DNA of 64,000 bases, taken from positions 930,001 through 994,000 of the forward strand of contig JADJMG010000001.1 of assembly GCA_016709725.1 (NCBI GenBank), read 5' to 3'. Below are positions 55,653-64,000 of this stretch, one piece after another (position 1 is the first letter of the stretch; every line of letters begins with the position of its first letter). The notes beneath the pieces are model-generated. The model saw only the letters and a program-made list of their open reading frames with translations. It was not told the DNA's origin and did no database searches. A program made the position numbers and the translations under genes. The stretch comes from Bacteroidota bacterium (lineage in GTDB: Bacteria; Bacteroidota; Bacteroidia; AKYH767-A; OLB10).

Positions 55653-56087
55653 TTATTGATGAAATAAAGTATATGCAATCGTTAGAATAGAGGAAAGACG
55701 AAGTACACCTCTTGAAGCATGCATATTTAGAGCATTCGCCGTTGTTGCAAACCAAAATTTAGCCATTTCATCATTGCCTCGGAACATTCTCCAGTTTGAT
55801 GCAGTGGAACTTGGTACCTGAGTTCTGAATACTTCATCTGCAGTAAATCCTCCTGCAGTTTGCGGTGTTGTTAAATTGGTATTAACATGAAGTGCGGATC
55901 CAATATTGACAGTACTAAAATCCCCGATTCCAATACCTGTAACACCATTTGGATTAGGAGTAGTTGAACCGATAGAACCATTGGTTGGATTACTCCATTG
56001 CCAATTCTGAGAATATGATAGATGAGTCAACATAAGGAAGGAAATACCTGCCATTCCTGAGATCATTTTTTGATTCAAGTTTTTCAT
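55653..56087 (-). CDS. Secreted fibre-like protein, truncated paralogue
   Basis: 144 residues with a signal peptide (GMAGISFLMLTHLSYSQ) and the same WFATTANALNMHASRGVLRLSS block as the gene at 54059-54628. Directly after LSS the similarity stops and an unrelated tail (ILTIAYTLFHQ) leads to the stop. In DNA the break follows AGAGGAAAGACG. The gene is therefore a 5' remnant, perhaps after recombination between paralogues. Confidence 0.65.
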   Translation of the reverse strand: MKNLNQKMISGMAGISFLMLTHLSYSQNWQWSNPTNGSIGSTTPNPNGVTGIGIGDFSTVNIGSALHVNTNLTTPQTAGGFTADEVFRTQVPSSTASNWRMFRGNDEMAKFWFATTANALNMHASRGVLRLSSILTIAYTLFHQ

Positions 56088-56103
56088 TTTTAAAATAGTT
56101 AAA

Positions 56104-57531
56104 TTAATGCTTTAGAAATACTTTTGAGATGAATTGCTTTGCAGATGAAAGACGGAGTAAATAAACTCCATTGGAAAGATTGGAAATATCCATTAGATAA
56201 GGGGAAGTAAAACTACCTGCAGCTTTATAGCAGAGATTGCCTAACACATCAAACAAAGCAATCTCATTTATTCCACTTCCCCAAACCTCAATCCAATCTC
56301 TAGCAGGATTGGGAAATAAATTAAATTTACTATTATTATACTCAACTAAACTTGTAGGATTACATCCTAGAATTGAAGATACATCATAGTAGCTTTCGTT
56401 AGACTCACTTAACCCACTAGTTGCATTTCTATTCATTAATGAGAAGGAATTAAAACTAAAATTACAAGATGCACCAGACAAATTTGGGCTATTAATTACA
56501 GATAACATTGTATCCGGGTTAGAAATGTAACTATTTACATAAATTTTTCCATCCGGTGCATTTTGTAAAGTCCTGAAGCCAATTCCGCTTCCAATGGTTT
56601 GTCTAGAATTCAAAATCAGCACAGAATCATATTGTGAAACATCAAATTGAATCAAAGTTGCAGTTGCTATTCTTCCAACATATAATTTTGAATTATCTGG
56701 TGAAAAAGTTATTCCTACATTTATTGCACCTGAGTTTAAGGGAATAATTGTGTCAAGCAACAAGATAGGGTTGGAAGCCTGTCCAGTGTAACTATCAAAT
56801 TTATATATTTCACATTTCCTTAATATTGTATCCAATCCTAAGGCAAGCATCATTCCATTTGGAGAGAATTTCATTTGACCATACCAATCTCCGCCTGTCA
56901 TATTGGTGCCTACAGTACTTACAACGGCGTTGGTGTTTATTCCATTGCTCGTTACAAGGTATGCACGGAAAGTATTATTGTTTATTTCATGTCCCATTAC
57001 CCATACATTTGTATCATTGCAATGATTAACTGCTGCTAACTTTTCGGTGCATGGAGTAAAAAGTAATATATTTTTCTGCAGAATATCAACATCCCCCAAA
57101 CCTCCATCAAGGTTCATGTTAATCACTGTGAATCGCATTCCATTAGCGCCAAAATTTTCAGATTCATCAGTTGTAAAAAGCTAATAAATGTTAGGAGAAA
57201 GAGGCATGGGTATTATCAATGCTTGCTGCGAACTACTTCCATTTGCTCCACCCATGATTCCAGTACCATTGGGCATCACCTGATGATTCCGATTCCATAC
57301 GCTTCTGCCATCGCTGTAAAACTGTAAATTACCGGCTGTATCACTTATACTTGCACATCCCTCACTGGTAACCAAAGCACCATTTGTGTCTGCTACCGCT
57401 GTACCGCTACTAAAATCAATACCCGCTTGGTTACCAAAATACCAATGCCAAGTGCGTTTGATTTGAGAAGGCTGTGCACTGCAAAAGTTAAATTGAAAGA
57501 AAAAGAATAGGATGCCAAGCATACACTTCAT
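56104..57531 (-). pseudogene. T9SS-sorted WD40-like secreted protein with in-frame amber stop
   Basis: Sense starts at the ATG at 57531 with a signal peptide (GILFFFFQFNFCSAQ) and a family-typical opening (WYFGNQAGIDFSSG, EGCASISDTAGNLQFYSDG). It meets TAG at 57181-57183 after SPNIY, where relatives have YYLFTTD, and continues in the same frame through LFTTDESENFGANGMRF to 56104. The second part has propeller-like repeats (GQMKFSPNGMMLALG, ITFSPDNSKLYVG) and a T9SS type A sorting domain (LFPNPARDWIEV, SNGVYLLRL). A single TAC or TAT to TAG change explains the break. The intact product has about 475 residues. Confidence 0.85.
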
Positions 57532-57942
57532 TCGACATTTTATTAAGTTATTTTTTTCCTCAAAAGAAGAAGGAAAAGGTATGGCTAACCTTTCAAAGAG
57601 AATGATATCCATTTGCTTTGTTTTATAAAAGTTAAAATAGTATTGAACTTAAATAATGTCTTACCCAGTGAAGTTAGACACAGGCTTCTTCTTTTCAATA
57701 AAAAAGCAATGAAAGGTCTCATAAGAGAATAAATTAAAATACAAATCAAATGTAAAGAAAGATTTGGATTTTCAACTAAATTAAATTGTAAAATTCATAA
57801 TACATTAGAATTTAATCGTGTAAATCGTTAATTTAATGAGCAAAAGACAAGATTTGTTTTAAGATGATTCCGAAATGTATTAATTGAAAAAATTAATATT
57901 AGTAGAATGTAGATTGAATTTAATTTTTTTTAAAATGGATAA
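57532..57942. other. AT-rich non-coding stretch
   Basis: About 410 bases with no coding frame apart from the dubious upstream extension of the neighbouring gene. No RNA gene, hairpin with a U-tract or repeat was recognised. Confidence 0.45.
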
Positions 57943-58542
57943 TCAATAAACATGTTTACCTATTGACCATCCTTTTTCTTTTAAAAATTTATTGCCTGAT
58001 TCAATCGCTCCCGTTTCCATTTGTGTTCCCATGGAATCGTTCCAGCGATTTAAAAATCCGAAGAGTGCAACCACTCCTAAAATTTCTACAATTTCTCCTT
58101 CGTCCCAATATTTGCGAAGGGCATCTGCAATTACATCATTCACTGCATTTGGAATCACAGATGCTGCAAATGCAAAATCTAACGCTGCTCTTTCTGCTTC
58201 AGAAAAGGCAGCATGTGTTTTATAATCCCAAATATTTTGTAATTGATCTTCTGTTGCACTGTAACGCTCTGCTGCACGAATGGTATGTGCTTGACAATAG
58301 TTGCAACCTGCGGTGTAACTGCTGATGTAACCAATCAATCGTTTCAGCGCACTCGTCACACGACCTTTATTTTCCATCACCGCTTTGTTCATTTCAATAA
58401 ACGATGTTGCAATAATAGGTCGGTGATGCATCGTCATTACACTGTTTGGACAAAAGCCCAGCGTTTCATTATAAAAGGCAACGAGCTTTTGAAGGTCAGG
58501 ATCATTTACACTCGACTTCGGATTAACTAATGGTTGCTTCAT
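57943..58542 (-). CDS. Carboxymuconolactone decarboxylase/AhpD-like alkylhydroperoxidase-fold protein
   Basis: 199 residues, all-helical, with the redox motif CNYCQAHT (CxxC with downstream His) of the AhpD/CMD superfamily, and GYISSYTAGCNYCQ typical of the peroxidase-related branch. These proteins reduce peroxides or act as thiol-linked chaperones; true decarboxylases lack the CxxC pair. The ATG at 58542 (MKQPLVNP) is preferred over an in-frame start four codons earlier. It is monocistronic on the minus strand. Confidence 0.88.
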   Translation of the reverse strand: MKQPLVNPKSSVNDPDLQKLVAFYNETLGFCPNSVMTMHHRPIIATSFIEMNKAVMENKGRVTSALKRLIGYISSYTAGCNYCQAHTIRAAERYSATEDQLQNIWDYKTHAAFSEAERAALDFAFAASVIPNAVNDVIADALRKYWDEGEIVEILGVVALFGFLNRWNDSMGTQMETGAIESGNKFLKEKGWSIGKHVY

Positions 58543-58669
58543 TATTTTTTGCAAATTTTAGTCTAAAATAACGAATACTACTGAATTGAAAAGCGACCCC
58601 AGGAGGAAATCGAGTATAGTTTCTAAAGGAAAATTGAAAGGAGGAAACAGAAAAGTACGAGGAAAAATT

Positions 58670-59125
58670 TTAATTACGAATAATTTTTACTTGTGTCGCA
58701 GCTGGACCTTTAGGGCCCATCATAATTTCAAAAGTCACCAAATTATTTTCTTTAATAGCTTCTAACAAATTGTTCGCATGAACAAAAATACTTTCTTGTG
58801 ATTCACTGTCTTTAATAAAACCAAAACCTTTCGCATCGTTATAAAAACTAACCACACCTTTGCGAATAGGATCATCGGACAAGGTATCGTCACGTTTCGG
58901 AATTCCTATGGTGATGGATTCTGCGGAGACAACCGTTTTCTTGGTGGGATCGGGCGGAGTAGAAGTAAGCATTCCGTTTTCATCCACATAAGCCATCATA
59001 TCTTCCAGACTACTTGACTTAGGATTGTCTTTTTTCGCTTCCTTTTTTTGCGCTTTCTCCTTCCGCTTCTTATCTTTTTTACTTCTTACTTCCTTCTTAT
59101 TAAAGGATTCTTGTGATCTACCCAT
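58670..59125 (-). CDS. Cold-shock domain protein with Lys-rich N-terminal extension
   Basis: 151 residues. The N-terminal 35 are extremely basic (VRSKKDKKRKEKAQKKEAKK), followed by a conserved linker SSLEDMMAYVDENG. The C-terminal cold-shock domain (about 88-151) has RNP motifs KGFGFI and SIFVH. It should bind single-stranded RNA/DNA as an RNA chaperone. This long Csp variant is typical of Bacteroidota. It follows the small Csp gene on the same strand after a terminator. Confidence 0.9.
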   Translation of the reverse strand: MGRSQESFNKKEVRSKKDKKRKEKAQKKEAKKDNPKSSSLEDMMAYVDENGMLTSTPPDPTKKTVVSAESITIGIPKRDDTLSDDPIRKGVVSFYNDAKGFGFIKDSESQESIFVHANNLLEAIKENNLVTFEIMMGPKGPAATQVKIIRN

Positions 59126-59164
59126 TTTTATTTTTAGAAATTGTGTTTTATGTTTCTACTAACA

Positions 59165-59194
59165 AAAAAGCCTATCACTTGTGACAGGCTTTTT
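59165..59194 (-). terminator. Terminator of the small cold-shock gene
   Basis: A 14-base stem with one mismatch (AAAAAGCCTATCAC against GTGACAGGCTTTTT), with a U-tract on the minus strand, located just downstream of the csp stop at 59221. Confidence 0.85.
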
Positions 59195-59220
59195 CTTACA
59201 AGAAAGTTAAATTGTAAATA

Positions 59221-59412
59221 TTAAACTACCTTTACATTTACCGCGTTCAAGCCTTTTTTGCCTTCTTTCAAATCGAATTCAACTGCATCACCTTCTCTGA
59301 TCTCGTCGATCAATCCAGAAATGTGTACAAAGTGTTCTTTGTTGTTGCCTTCTTCGCAGATGAAACCAAAGCCTTTAGCTTCATTGAAGAATTTTACTGT
59401 TCCTTTACTCAT
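59221..59412 (-). CDS. cspA: Small cold-shock protein
   Basis: A 63-residue single cold-shock domain: GTVKFFNEAKGFGFI (RNP1 region), EHFVHISGL (RNP2), and EGDAVEFDLKEGKKGLNAVNV. It acts as an RNA chaperone that melts secondary structure. The start MSKGTVKFFN is the family standard. A -7 element (TAACTTTG, complement 59444-59451) would give a short leader of about 25 bases, without the long cold-box leader of E. coli cspA. Confidence 0.93.
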   Translation of the reverse strand: MSKGTVKFFNEAKGFGFICEEGNNKEHFVHISGLIDEIREGDAVEFDLKEGKKGLNAVNVKVV

Positions 59413-59818
59413 GTTAATTAATTTTTGTTTTAAATATAGGTGGCAAAGTTAAGTATTAAAACAGTGCAATGGTAAAATATCTTTGTTTTCAACGTTTTTT
59501 TAAGAAATACTTTCTCGGAAAAGACTTCATTTGTTATGATATTAATTCAAATTCGCTGTTCAGATAGGTCATTTTATCTGAACACCAACTTGTTCTTTGT
59601 TCATAATATAGCACCAATCAGCACTTTATATTTATTAAAGTTGAATCCAGACTCATCAAGTAGTAAAAGAGCTTTCTTTTAAAAATTTGCTTAAAGCCTA
59701 AAATTTGTTTTGAAAATAATTGTTAATAACGTCAAAAAGAGAAGAGAATAGTTGGGTTTAATGACCTATAAGTTAAACAATATGGAAAAAGTGGAGTATG
59801 GGATTTGATTCAATTGGC
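59413..59818. other. 400-base non-coding region with plus-strand promoter motif and 10-base inverted repeat
   Basis: A plus-strand TATCTTTG (59478-59485) points away from cspA into a stretch without a gene. A perfect inverted repeat, TGTTCAGATA / TATCTGAACA (59557-59566 and 59575-59584, 8-base loop), follows. It could be a small RNA start with a hairpin, or an operator. Nothing else was seen. Confidence 0.5.
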
Positions 59819-60436
59819 TTACTTGGGTATAAAAAGACTTCTTTTCTTTATCCATCCTTGGGTAGTTGGTTTTGAATCGAAGTGTATAAAACACCAGTCG
59901 CCTTTTATAGCATCTACAAAAACAACAATTGGCTTTTTGATTTTTTGGATTACCGTTTTCTTGTCTGATGGTTCATCATAGATAGTAGCATCCGGATAAA
60001 TAATATAACTTATCCATTTCCAATTTCTATTTTCCTCTAATTTAAATTCATTGGCTTGTTCTGCAAAATGTGAAACATTCCAACAGCCCCCATGTTCCTC
60101 TTCCAATTTCATTTCAAATGTTTGCGCATTCTTTATTTTAATAGTTCCAAGAATGGTATCAGGCTTTTCTTCGAAAGGATAATAACTTTTAATAGAAATC
60201 AAACTATCGATGCCATGTCCCTCAAAATAAAAAACACAAGAGAACAAAGGTTGTTGAGTTTGTTCATCGAAACCAGCTTCCCCTTCGAAATATCCTGTGA
60301 GGATTTGATGCGCTGAATCATAAGCAACACATAATCCATTGGAATAAATTCCGGAAGTTAATTGCGCCCATCCTTTAGAAAAAGGAAACAAGACCAGTGA
60401 GAAAATAAGATAAAGGAAGATTGTTTTTATTTTCAT
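59819..60436 (-). CDS. Secreted protein with C-terminal SH3-like domain
   Basis: 205 residues with a signal peptide (1-24, ending SKGWAQ). The first half is beta-rich without a recognised family (GIYSNGLCVAYDSAHQILTGYFEG). The last 65 residues (ATIYDEPSDKKTVIQKIKK...DWCFIHFDSKPTTQGWIKKRSL) match a bacterial SH3-like module that often binds cell-wall or protein partners. The function is unknown. Confidence 0.7.
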   Translation of the reverse strand: MKIKTIFLYLIFSLVLFPFSKGWAQLTSGIYSNGLCVAYDSAHQILTGYFEGEAGFDEQTQQPLFSCVFYFEGHGIDSLISIKSYYPFEEKPDTILGTIKIKNAQTFEMKLEEEHGGCWNVSHFAEQANEFKLEENRNWKWISYIIYPDATIYDEPSDKKTVIQKIKKPIVVFVDAIKGDWCFIHFDSKPTTQGWIKKRSLFIPK

Positions 60437-60732
60437 GAGAGGTAGAAATAAATATAGTATTAGATTTTAATATTCATCGAACGTAGAGCATTTCATTTGT
60501 TAAATTCAGCAACTGTTTTATTGATGTTACGACTTGGTAAAGTTTTTGGGTAGTTTAAGTGGTTTGACACATGATGCTTTTCTCCATGTTGTTTAATAAA
60601 AGATAAATTATTATTTTCGAAATTACACAAAGTTCCTTTAACCGTAAACCAATGGTTACTTCTAGATGCAGACAACTGTATGAGTACTTTTTTAAAGTTT
60701 AAAAATAGACGGTGAGGTTGTCTCCTATTATT
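60437..60732. other. Intergenic region, no convincing gene
   Basis: A 60-codon minus-strand ORF (60493-60675) has no start context, signal or family resemblance; I regard it as chance or a remnant. No terminator was seen. Confidence 0.4.
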
Positions 60733-61455
60733 TTAATTGTCTTTAATGTCAGAGTCAATTTTATTATTAGATGATTTATTTCTAAAGATTTCAATGAAAT
60801 AGCCAAGTTGTAAAAAGTCTCTACCTGTTTCATCGTTTATTTTATAGTCGAATTGATGTAAATATCCAATTTGTAGATTGGTTGTCTTTGATGGTTTATA
60901 ATTAAATGCTACCAACATTCTATTTCTTTCAAAGTAAGGTTCTTTATTGGTGAAAAATATTTCATTCCCTGCAGAAATTTGAAAAGGTTGGTAATTATTT
61001 TTATTTTTTCCAAAGGAATAAGACACCCCCAGCCTATATCTAAACCTATTGCGGTAGCCATTACTTGTAAATCGTAATTCTGCCCGATAACGTTGTTCAA
61101 TTTTAAATGCCCCTATAGATTGAAATAATAAAATCTGAGGCCAAAGTCGAAATTCATCATTATTTTTAGGTACAACAAAATCTCCACCTTCTTTATACGT
61201 TTGGTACGAGCCAGCACCCATGGCAAGCAGTAAATTTTTTTGAACTTTAAAGTTAATCCCGCCTTTATATTCATAATAATGAAAATTACTATAAAATTTT
61301 AATGAACGAAGTTGCGCTTCACCAAAAACACTCCATTTGGCGTTAGGATTGTATTTTAAATTAAGAATGTTCCAACTACCCAAGTCAAGAGTTTGTGCAG
61401 GTACATTATAAATAGAAAAGTAAAATGTAAGTAGGCTTATAAACAATATTCTCAT
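60733..61455 (-). CDS. DUF2490-family outer-membrane beta-barrel protein
   Basis: 240 residues with a signal peptide (1-20, ending YNVPAQ), then amphipathic beta-strands with many aromatic residues (WSVFGEAQLRSLKFYSNFHYY, cut here at 20: WSVFGEAQLRSLKFYSNFHY) and RYRLGVSY, LRFTSNGYRNRF, typical of DUF2490 barrels. The role is unknown; a porin-like or surface structural function is possible. It starts right after the MscS-like gene (stop and start are adjacent), so the two are translationally coupled. Confidence 0.78.
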   Translation of the reverse strand: MRILFISLLTFYFSIYNVPAQTLDLGSWNILNLKYNPNAKWSVFGEAQLRSLKFYSNFHYYEYKGGINFKVQKNLLLAMGAGSYQTYKEGGDFVVPKNNDEFRLWPQILLFQSIGAFKIEQRYRAELRFTSNGYRNRFRYRLGVSYSFGKNKNNYQPFQISAGNEIFFTNKEPYFERNRMLVAFNYKPSKTTNLQIGYLHQFDYKINDETGRDFLQLGYFIEIFRNKSSNNKIDSDIKDN

Positions 61456-61974
61456 TTAGGTTGTCTGGTTGAGGTTTTCTTTGGGCTCTGAAATAGAAAA
61501 TGATTTATCGAAAAAATGAGAATTAGGGATGGTAATTATTTCATTATTCTCTGTTTTTAGATGAACAAAAAAGTAGTTCAATTCTATTATTGTTCCTTCA
61601 TACTGAAAGTCTTTGTGTAGTACTTTGATGGAGTCTCCTAATTTTATAGGATGGTTAAAAAATATCAGAATGCTTGAAGTAATATTGGAAAGCAATGACC
61701 ATTGAGCAAAAAAGGCAATTCCTACCGCTGTTAAAATGGAACTTGCAAATAGTGCAATTTCGTTTTGTTTAAAGCCCCAAACACCTGTTAGCAGTATGAT
61801 TGCAGTGAGGGTTGTAAAAACCTGCACGGCTCGAATAGCCATTTTTCTCCGGCCTCTTTCTAGCCTAGTTTTCTTGAGAAAATTATTGATAATTTTTTTA
61901 AATACAAAATACAGTATAATGTATAAACTTAAAATTATAATAGTTTCAATAATTTGAAGGTTGAATGCTTCCAT
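61456..61974 (-). CDS. Short MscS-like channel protein
   Basis: 172 residues: an N-terminal helix pair, then VFTTLTAIILLTGVWGF and a pore-like helix IALFASSILTAVGIAFFAQW, followed by the MscS beta domain (SILIFFNHPIKLGDSIKVL, YEGTIIELNYFFVHLKTE, IITIPNSHFFDKSF). It lacks the large C-terminal cage of full MscS, a known short form. It is one base after the Fic gene stop and directly before the DUF2490 gene, giving a compact Fic-MscS-DUF2490 unit. Confidence 0.85.
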   Translation of the reverse strand: MEAFNLQIIETIIILSLYIILYFVFKKIINNFLKKTRLERGRRKMAIRAVQVFTTLTAIILLTGVWGFKQNEIALFASSILTAVGIAFFAQWSLLSNITSSILIFFNHPIKLGDSIKVLHKDFQYEGTIIELNYFFVHLKTENNEIITIPNSHFFDKSFSISEPKENLNQTT

Positions 61975-61975
61975 T

Positions 61976-62775
61976 TCATTGTTGGTTAATTATTTTATTT
62001 TTTCTATTTATTCCAATAAGGTAAATGCTATCGTAAAGTAATGTAGCATTCAAAAGCAAGCGATCCAATTCTTGTTCAAAAAACTGTTCGGTGTATATAT
62101 TCCAATTTTTTGGTTGATACAAAAGCTCTTTAAAGCTGTTGGAAAGTGTAGTTATGTATTCCTTTTTTTGAGCAGCATCATTAATAAATATGGGCGGATA
62201 CAGATCATACATCAGCATCCAATTTTTTGCAATTCTGGTTACTCGTCCATTTCCATCTGCAAAGGGATGTATTCTTATTAATTCATGATGAAAGTAAATG
62301 GCTCTTAGAATAGGGTTTGAAATAGTTTGCATACGATAGAATAACTCAGCCACTAGCATCGGAACCTCCTTTTGATCTGGGCAGATGTGCAACCCAATTT
62401 GTACAAGCGATTGACGATAACGATTAGGATGAATTGCATTTGTTTCAGGAGAGATCAATCGAAGAAGCTGGAAGAGTTGTATTTCATTTTCAAAGTTTAT
62501 ATTTGATTTTATTTCTTCTACCACAAAGTCAAGTGATATTTTTAAGTTCGCTAGATACTCCTTTGCTTCTTCTTCGTCTTGAGCTTCCATTTGAGCGTTT
62601 TTAATTCCCACCAGTGCTTTTAAGTTGTGTATGCCTGCCAAGTAAGTATCTAAAAGGTGATTATCTGAATGATGTCTGCTGTCAATAATTACTCTGTAAA
62701 TCGACTTTATTATAGAGTCAATTTGATTTAGTTTTTTTTATTTATTGCAATTACTTCTACGGGTAATAAATCCAT
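61976..62775 (-). CDS. Fic-family protein (probable AMP-transferase), homopolymer frameshift at N-terminus
   Basis: The Fic motif HPFADGNGRVTR is intact, giving a putative nucleotidyl-transferase that AMPylates target proteins. The N-terminal region of the Fic/DUF4172-like type (YLAGIHNLKALVGIKNAQ, cut at 18) lies upstream of the TTG at 62641. Extending upstream the frame reads NQIDSIIKSIYRVIIDSR, and one base in the run of eight A's (complement of 62731-62738) separates this from the ATG at 62775 (MDLLPVEVIAINKK). Correcting it gives about 266 residues. No inhibitory antitoxin-helix motif ([ST]xxxE[GN]) was identified with certainty. Confidence 0.83.
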
Positions 62776-62961
62776 TGTTGTATTTGTTTTAATTCGTTAC
62801 ACTTCCATCTGAATAATTGATTCAGTTCTAAATTCTTCTTAAGCTTACTGTTGTTCTCACGCAAGTGGATTTGTCAACCCCAACCAAGCAATATTTATTC
62901 TCATTTAGGTGATATTTTCCGTTTTTAAATCAGGGTATATCCTTTCTTATTTTTTAGGATG

Positions 62962-64000
62962 TTAACGCCATGTTGCGCTTGCTAGTTTGAATTCAGCTAC
63001 GGCCAATTGAAATTTAGCTTGGAGTTCAATTAATTTTATCGCCGATTGAACATAGGTTGCTTCTCTACTGTTAATTAAAAATACAGAGCTTTCACCCATA
63101 AAAAACTTTTGTTTTTCAGCTTCCATTAATTTAAAATAATTTGAAACAGCTGAATTGAACAGTTGTATTTGTTGTTCTAAAGTGATCAGTTCATTGTGGT
63201 AACTTTTTATTTTATTCGATAATTCTAGCCATTTGATCTCTACCTCTAGATTGGTTTCTTGTATTTTTAGTTTTGTGATATTCAATCGACCTCTACTTTC
63301 ACGTAAAAAAATGGGAATGTTGAAATCAACTCCCCACTTATAATTCTGAGTTGAAAATCCACTGAAGGCATCACCATCAATAGGCTCATTCAGCATATTG
63401 TACTTTAAGTTTAGCGTTGGCTTTAATTGCTCAGCATTCAAGCGCCGTTCTAAATCTAATTGTTTTAACTTTAAATCGTACCAAAGCAATTGAGGGTGAT
63501 TTGATTTTAAATCATTCAAAATTGATTTTAGTTTGTCTTTTGAAATTTCTTGGGGAGAAAATAGTTTATCAATTGACGGTGGAGTTAATTGATCGGTTAT
63601 TTCAAGAGGAGTATTTTCTTCATACCATAAATAATTAGATAATTCTAAAGTGGCATTTTGGTAATTTAATTGTGCTTGATTAAAGCTCATTTCTCGCACC
63701 TGCACCAGAATATATGCTTCCAACGTATCAATCGCGGGTATATCGCCTCCAACAAAGCTCTGTATAACCCCCAATAATCGATCATTAGCTAAGGTCAATG
63801 CGTTTTGATACAATTGCATTTGGTTAAAATGATTTACCCAGTCTATGTATTTTATGGTTGCCTCATAAAAAAGTGTATTGAGCATCAACTCCTGTTCGAG
63901 GAAGGTTGACTTGGCATACAATTCCGCATGTTTGATAGCGGCTCTGCGTTTATCAATAAAAAGACCTTGTCCTATGGGCACGGAGACTCCAGCATACATT
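62962..64000 (-). CDS. TolC-family outer-membrane efflux protein, 5' part beyond window
   Basis: The visible 346 codons cover the C-terminal two thirds of a TolC-type channel: long coiled coils (NTLFYEATIKYIDWVNHFNQ), the mid-protein repeat border LKPTLNLKYNML, and FKLASATWR at the end. The frame is open to the window edge, so the N-terminus and any partner pump genes lie beyond 64 kb. Compared with the channel at 39.4 kb the sequence is clearly a different subfamily. The substrate is unknown. Confidence 0.87.
   Translation of the reverse strand, partial: MYAGVSVPIGQGLFIDKRRAAIKHAELYAKSTFLEQELMLNTLFYEATIKYIDWVNHFNQMQLYQNALTLANDRLLGVIQSFVGGDIPAIDTLEAYILVQVREMSFNQAQLNYQNATLELSNYLWYEENTPLEITDQLTPPSIDKLFSPQEISKDKLKSILNDLKSNHPQLLWYDLKLKQLDLERRLNAEQLKPTLNLKYNMLNEPIDGDAFSGFSTQNYKWGVDFNIPIFLRESRGRLNITKLKIQETNLEVEIKWLELSNKIKSYHNELITLEQQIQLFNSAVSNYFKLMEAEKQKFFMGESSVFLINSREATYVQSAIKLIELQAKFQLAVAEFKLASATWR

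Noticed and set aside
60493..60675. 60-codon minus-strand ORF
   Set aside because: No recognisable family, signal or promoter; amino acid composition is not typical of neighbouring genes.

Overview
The window looks like a chromosomal segment of a free-living Bacteroidota, most likely of Flavobacteriales type. Evidence: type IX secretion (T9SS) C-terminal sorting domains on several secreted proteins, -7 promoter elements of the TAnnTTTG type, absence of Shine-Dalgarno sequences, PKD, GloVer and Ycf48-type secreted repeat proteins, DUF4175 and DUF6799 families, and glnS next to gltX. The DNA is AT-rich. No rRNA, tRNA, CRISPR array or intact prophage is visible.

Layout. 0-8.7 kb: a truncated PKD protein, a 2-Cys peroxiredoxin, a divergent di-haem cytochrome/MntR-like regulator pair with a clear operator, small stress proteins, a broken T9SS protein and a methyltransferase. 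8.7-15.8 kb: a leftward block (DUF4175, RsbW-like ATPase, ybeY, mnmG) with parS-like palindromes, a periodic TTTACTAACGG repeat and a 19-bp hairpin in the non-coding gaps. 16-21.5 kb: a GloVer-repeat T9SS protein, an RlmI-like methyltransferase, a decayed IS3-type transposase, a decayed second copy of the methyltransferase region, and an AT-rich stretch with several DnaA-box-like nonamers that I propose as oriC. Genes to its left run mostly leftwards, and genes from 21.5 to 49 kb all run rightwards. 21.5-27.4 kb: nadA, a MORN/YwqK protein, YHS, DoxX, an outer-membrane protein, DinB and NRDE genes, nearly all broken by small indels. 27.4-49 kb: ATP-grasp, LysE and Crp/Fnr genes; a multi-PAS kinase with its response regulator; a heavy-metal RND efflux operon headed by a His-rich protein; gltX and glnS separated by palindromic repeats; a Na+/H+ antiporter; and a GNAT-nitrilase fusion. 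49-64 kb: MscS; a carbonic anhydrase/SulP operon with a divergent TetR gene; an NYN-domain protein; a cluster of T9SS-type secreted paralogues, some truncated; AhpD-like and cold-shock proteins; DUF2490, MscS and Fic genes; and a partial TolC gene.

Two themes cut across the window. First, the origin-type architecture: strand switch, parS-like sites, DnaA-box-like cluster and unexplained periodic repeats beside mnmG. Second, many single-base frameshifts, often in homopolymers. They are densest at 19.4-27.4 kb and could be unpolished consensus errors or real decay; raw reads would settle it. All functions are inferred from sequence motifs read by eye; no database search was run.
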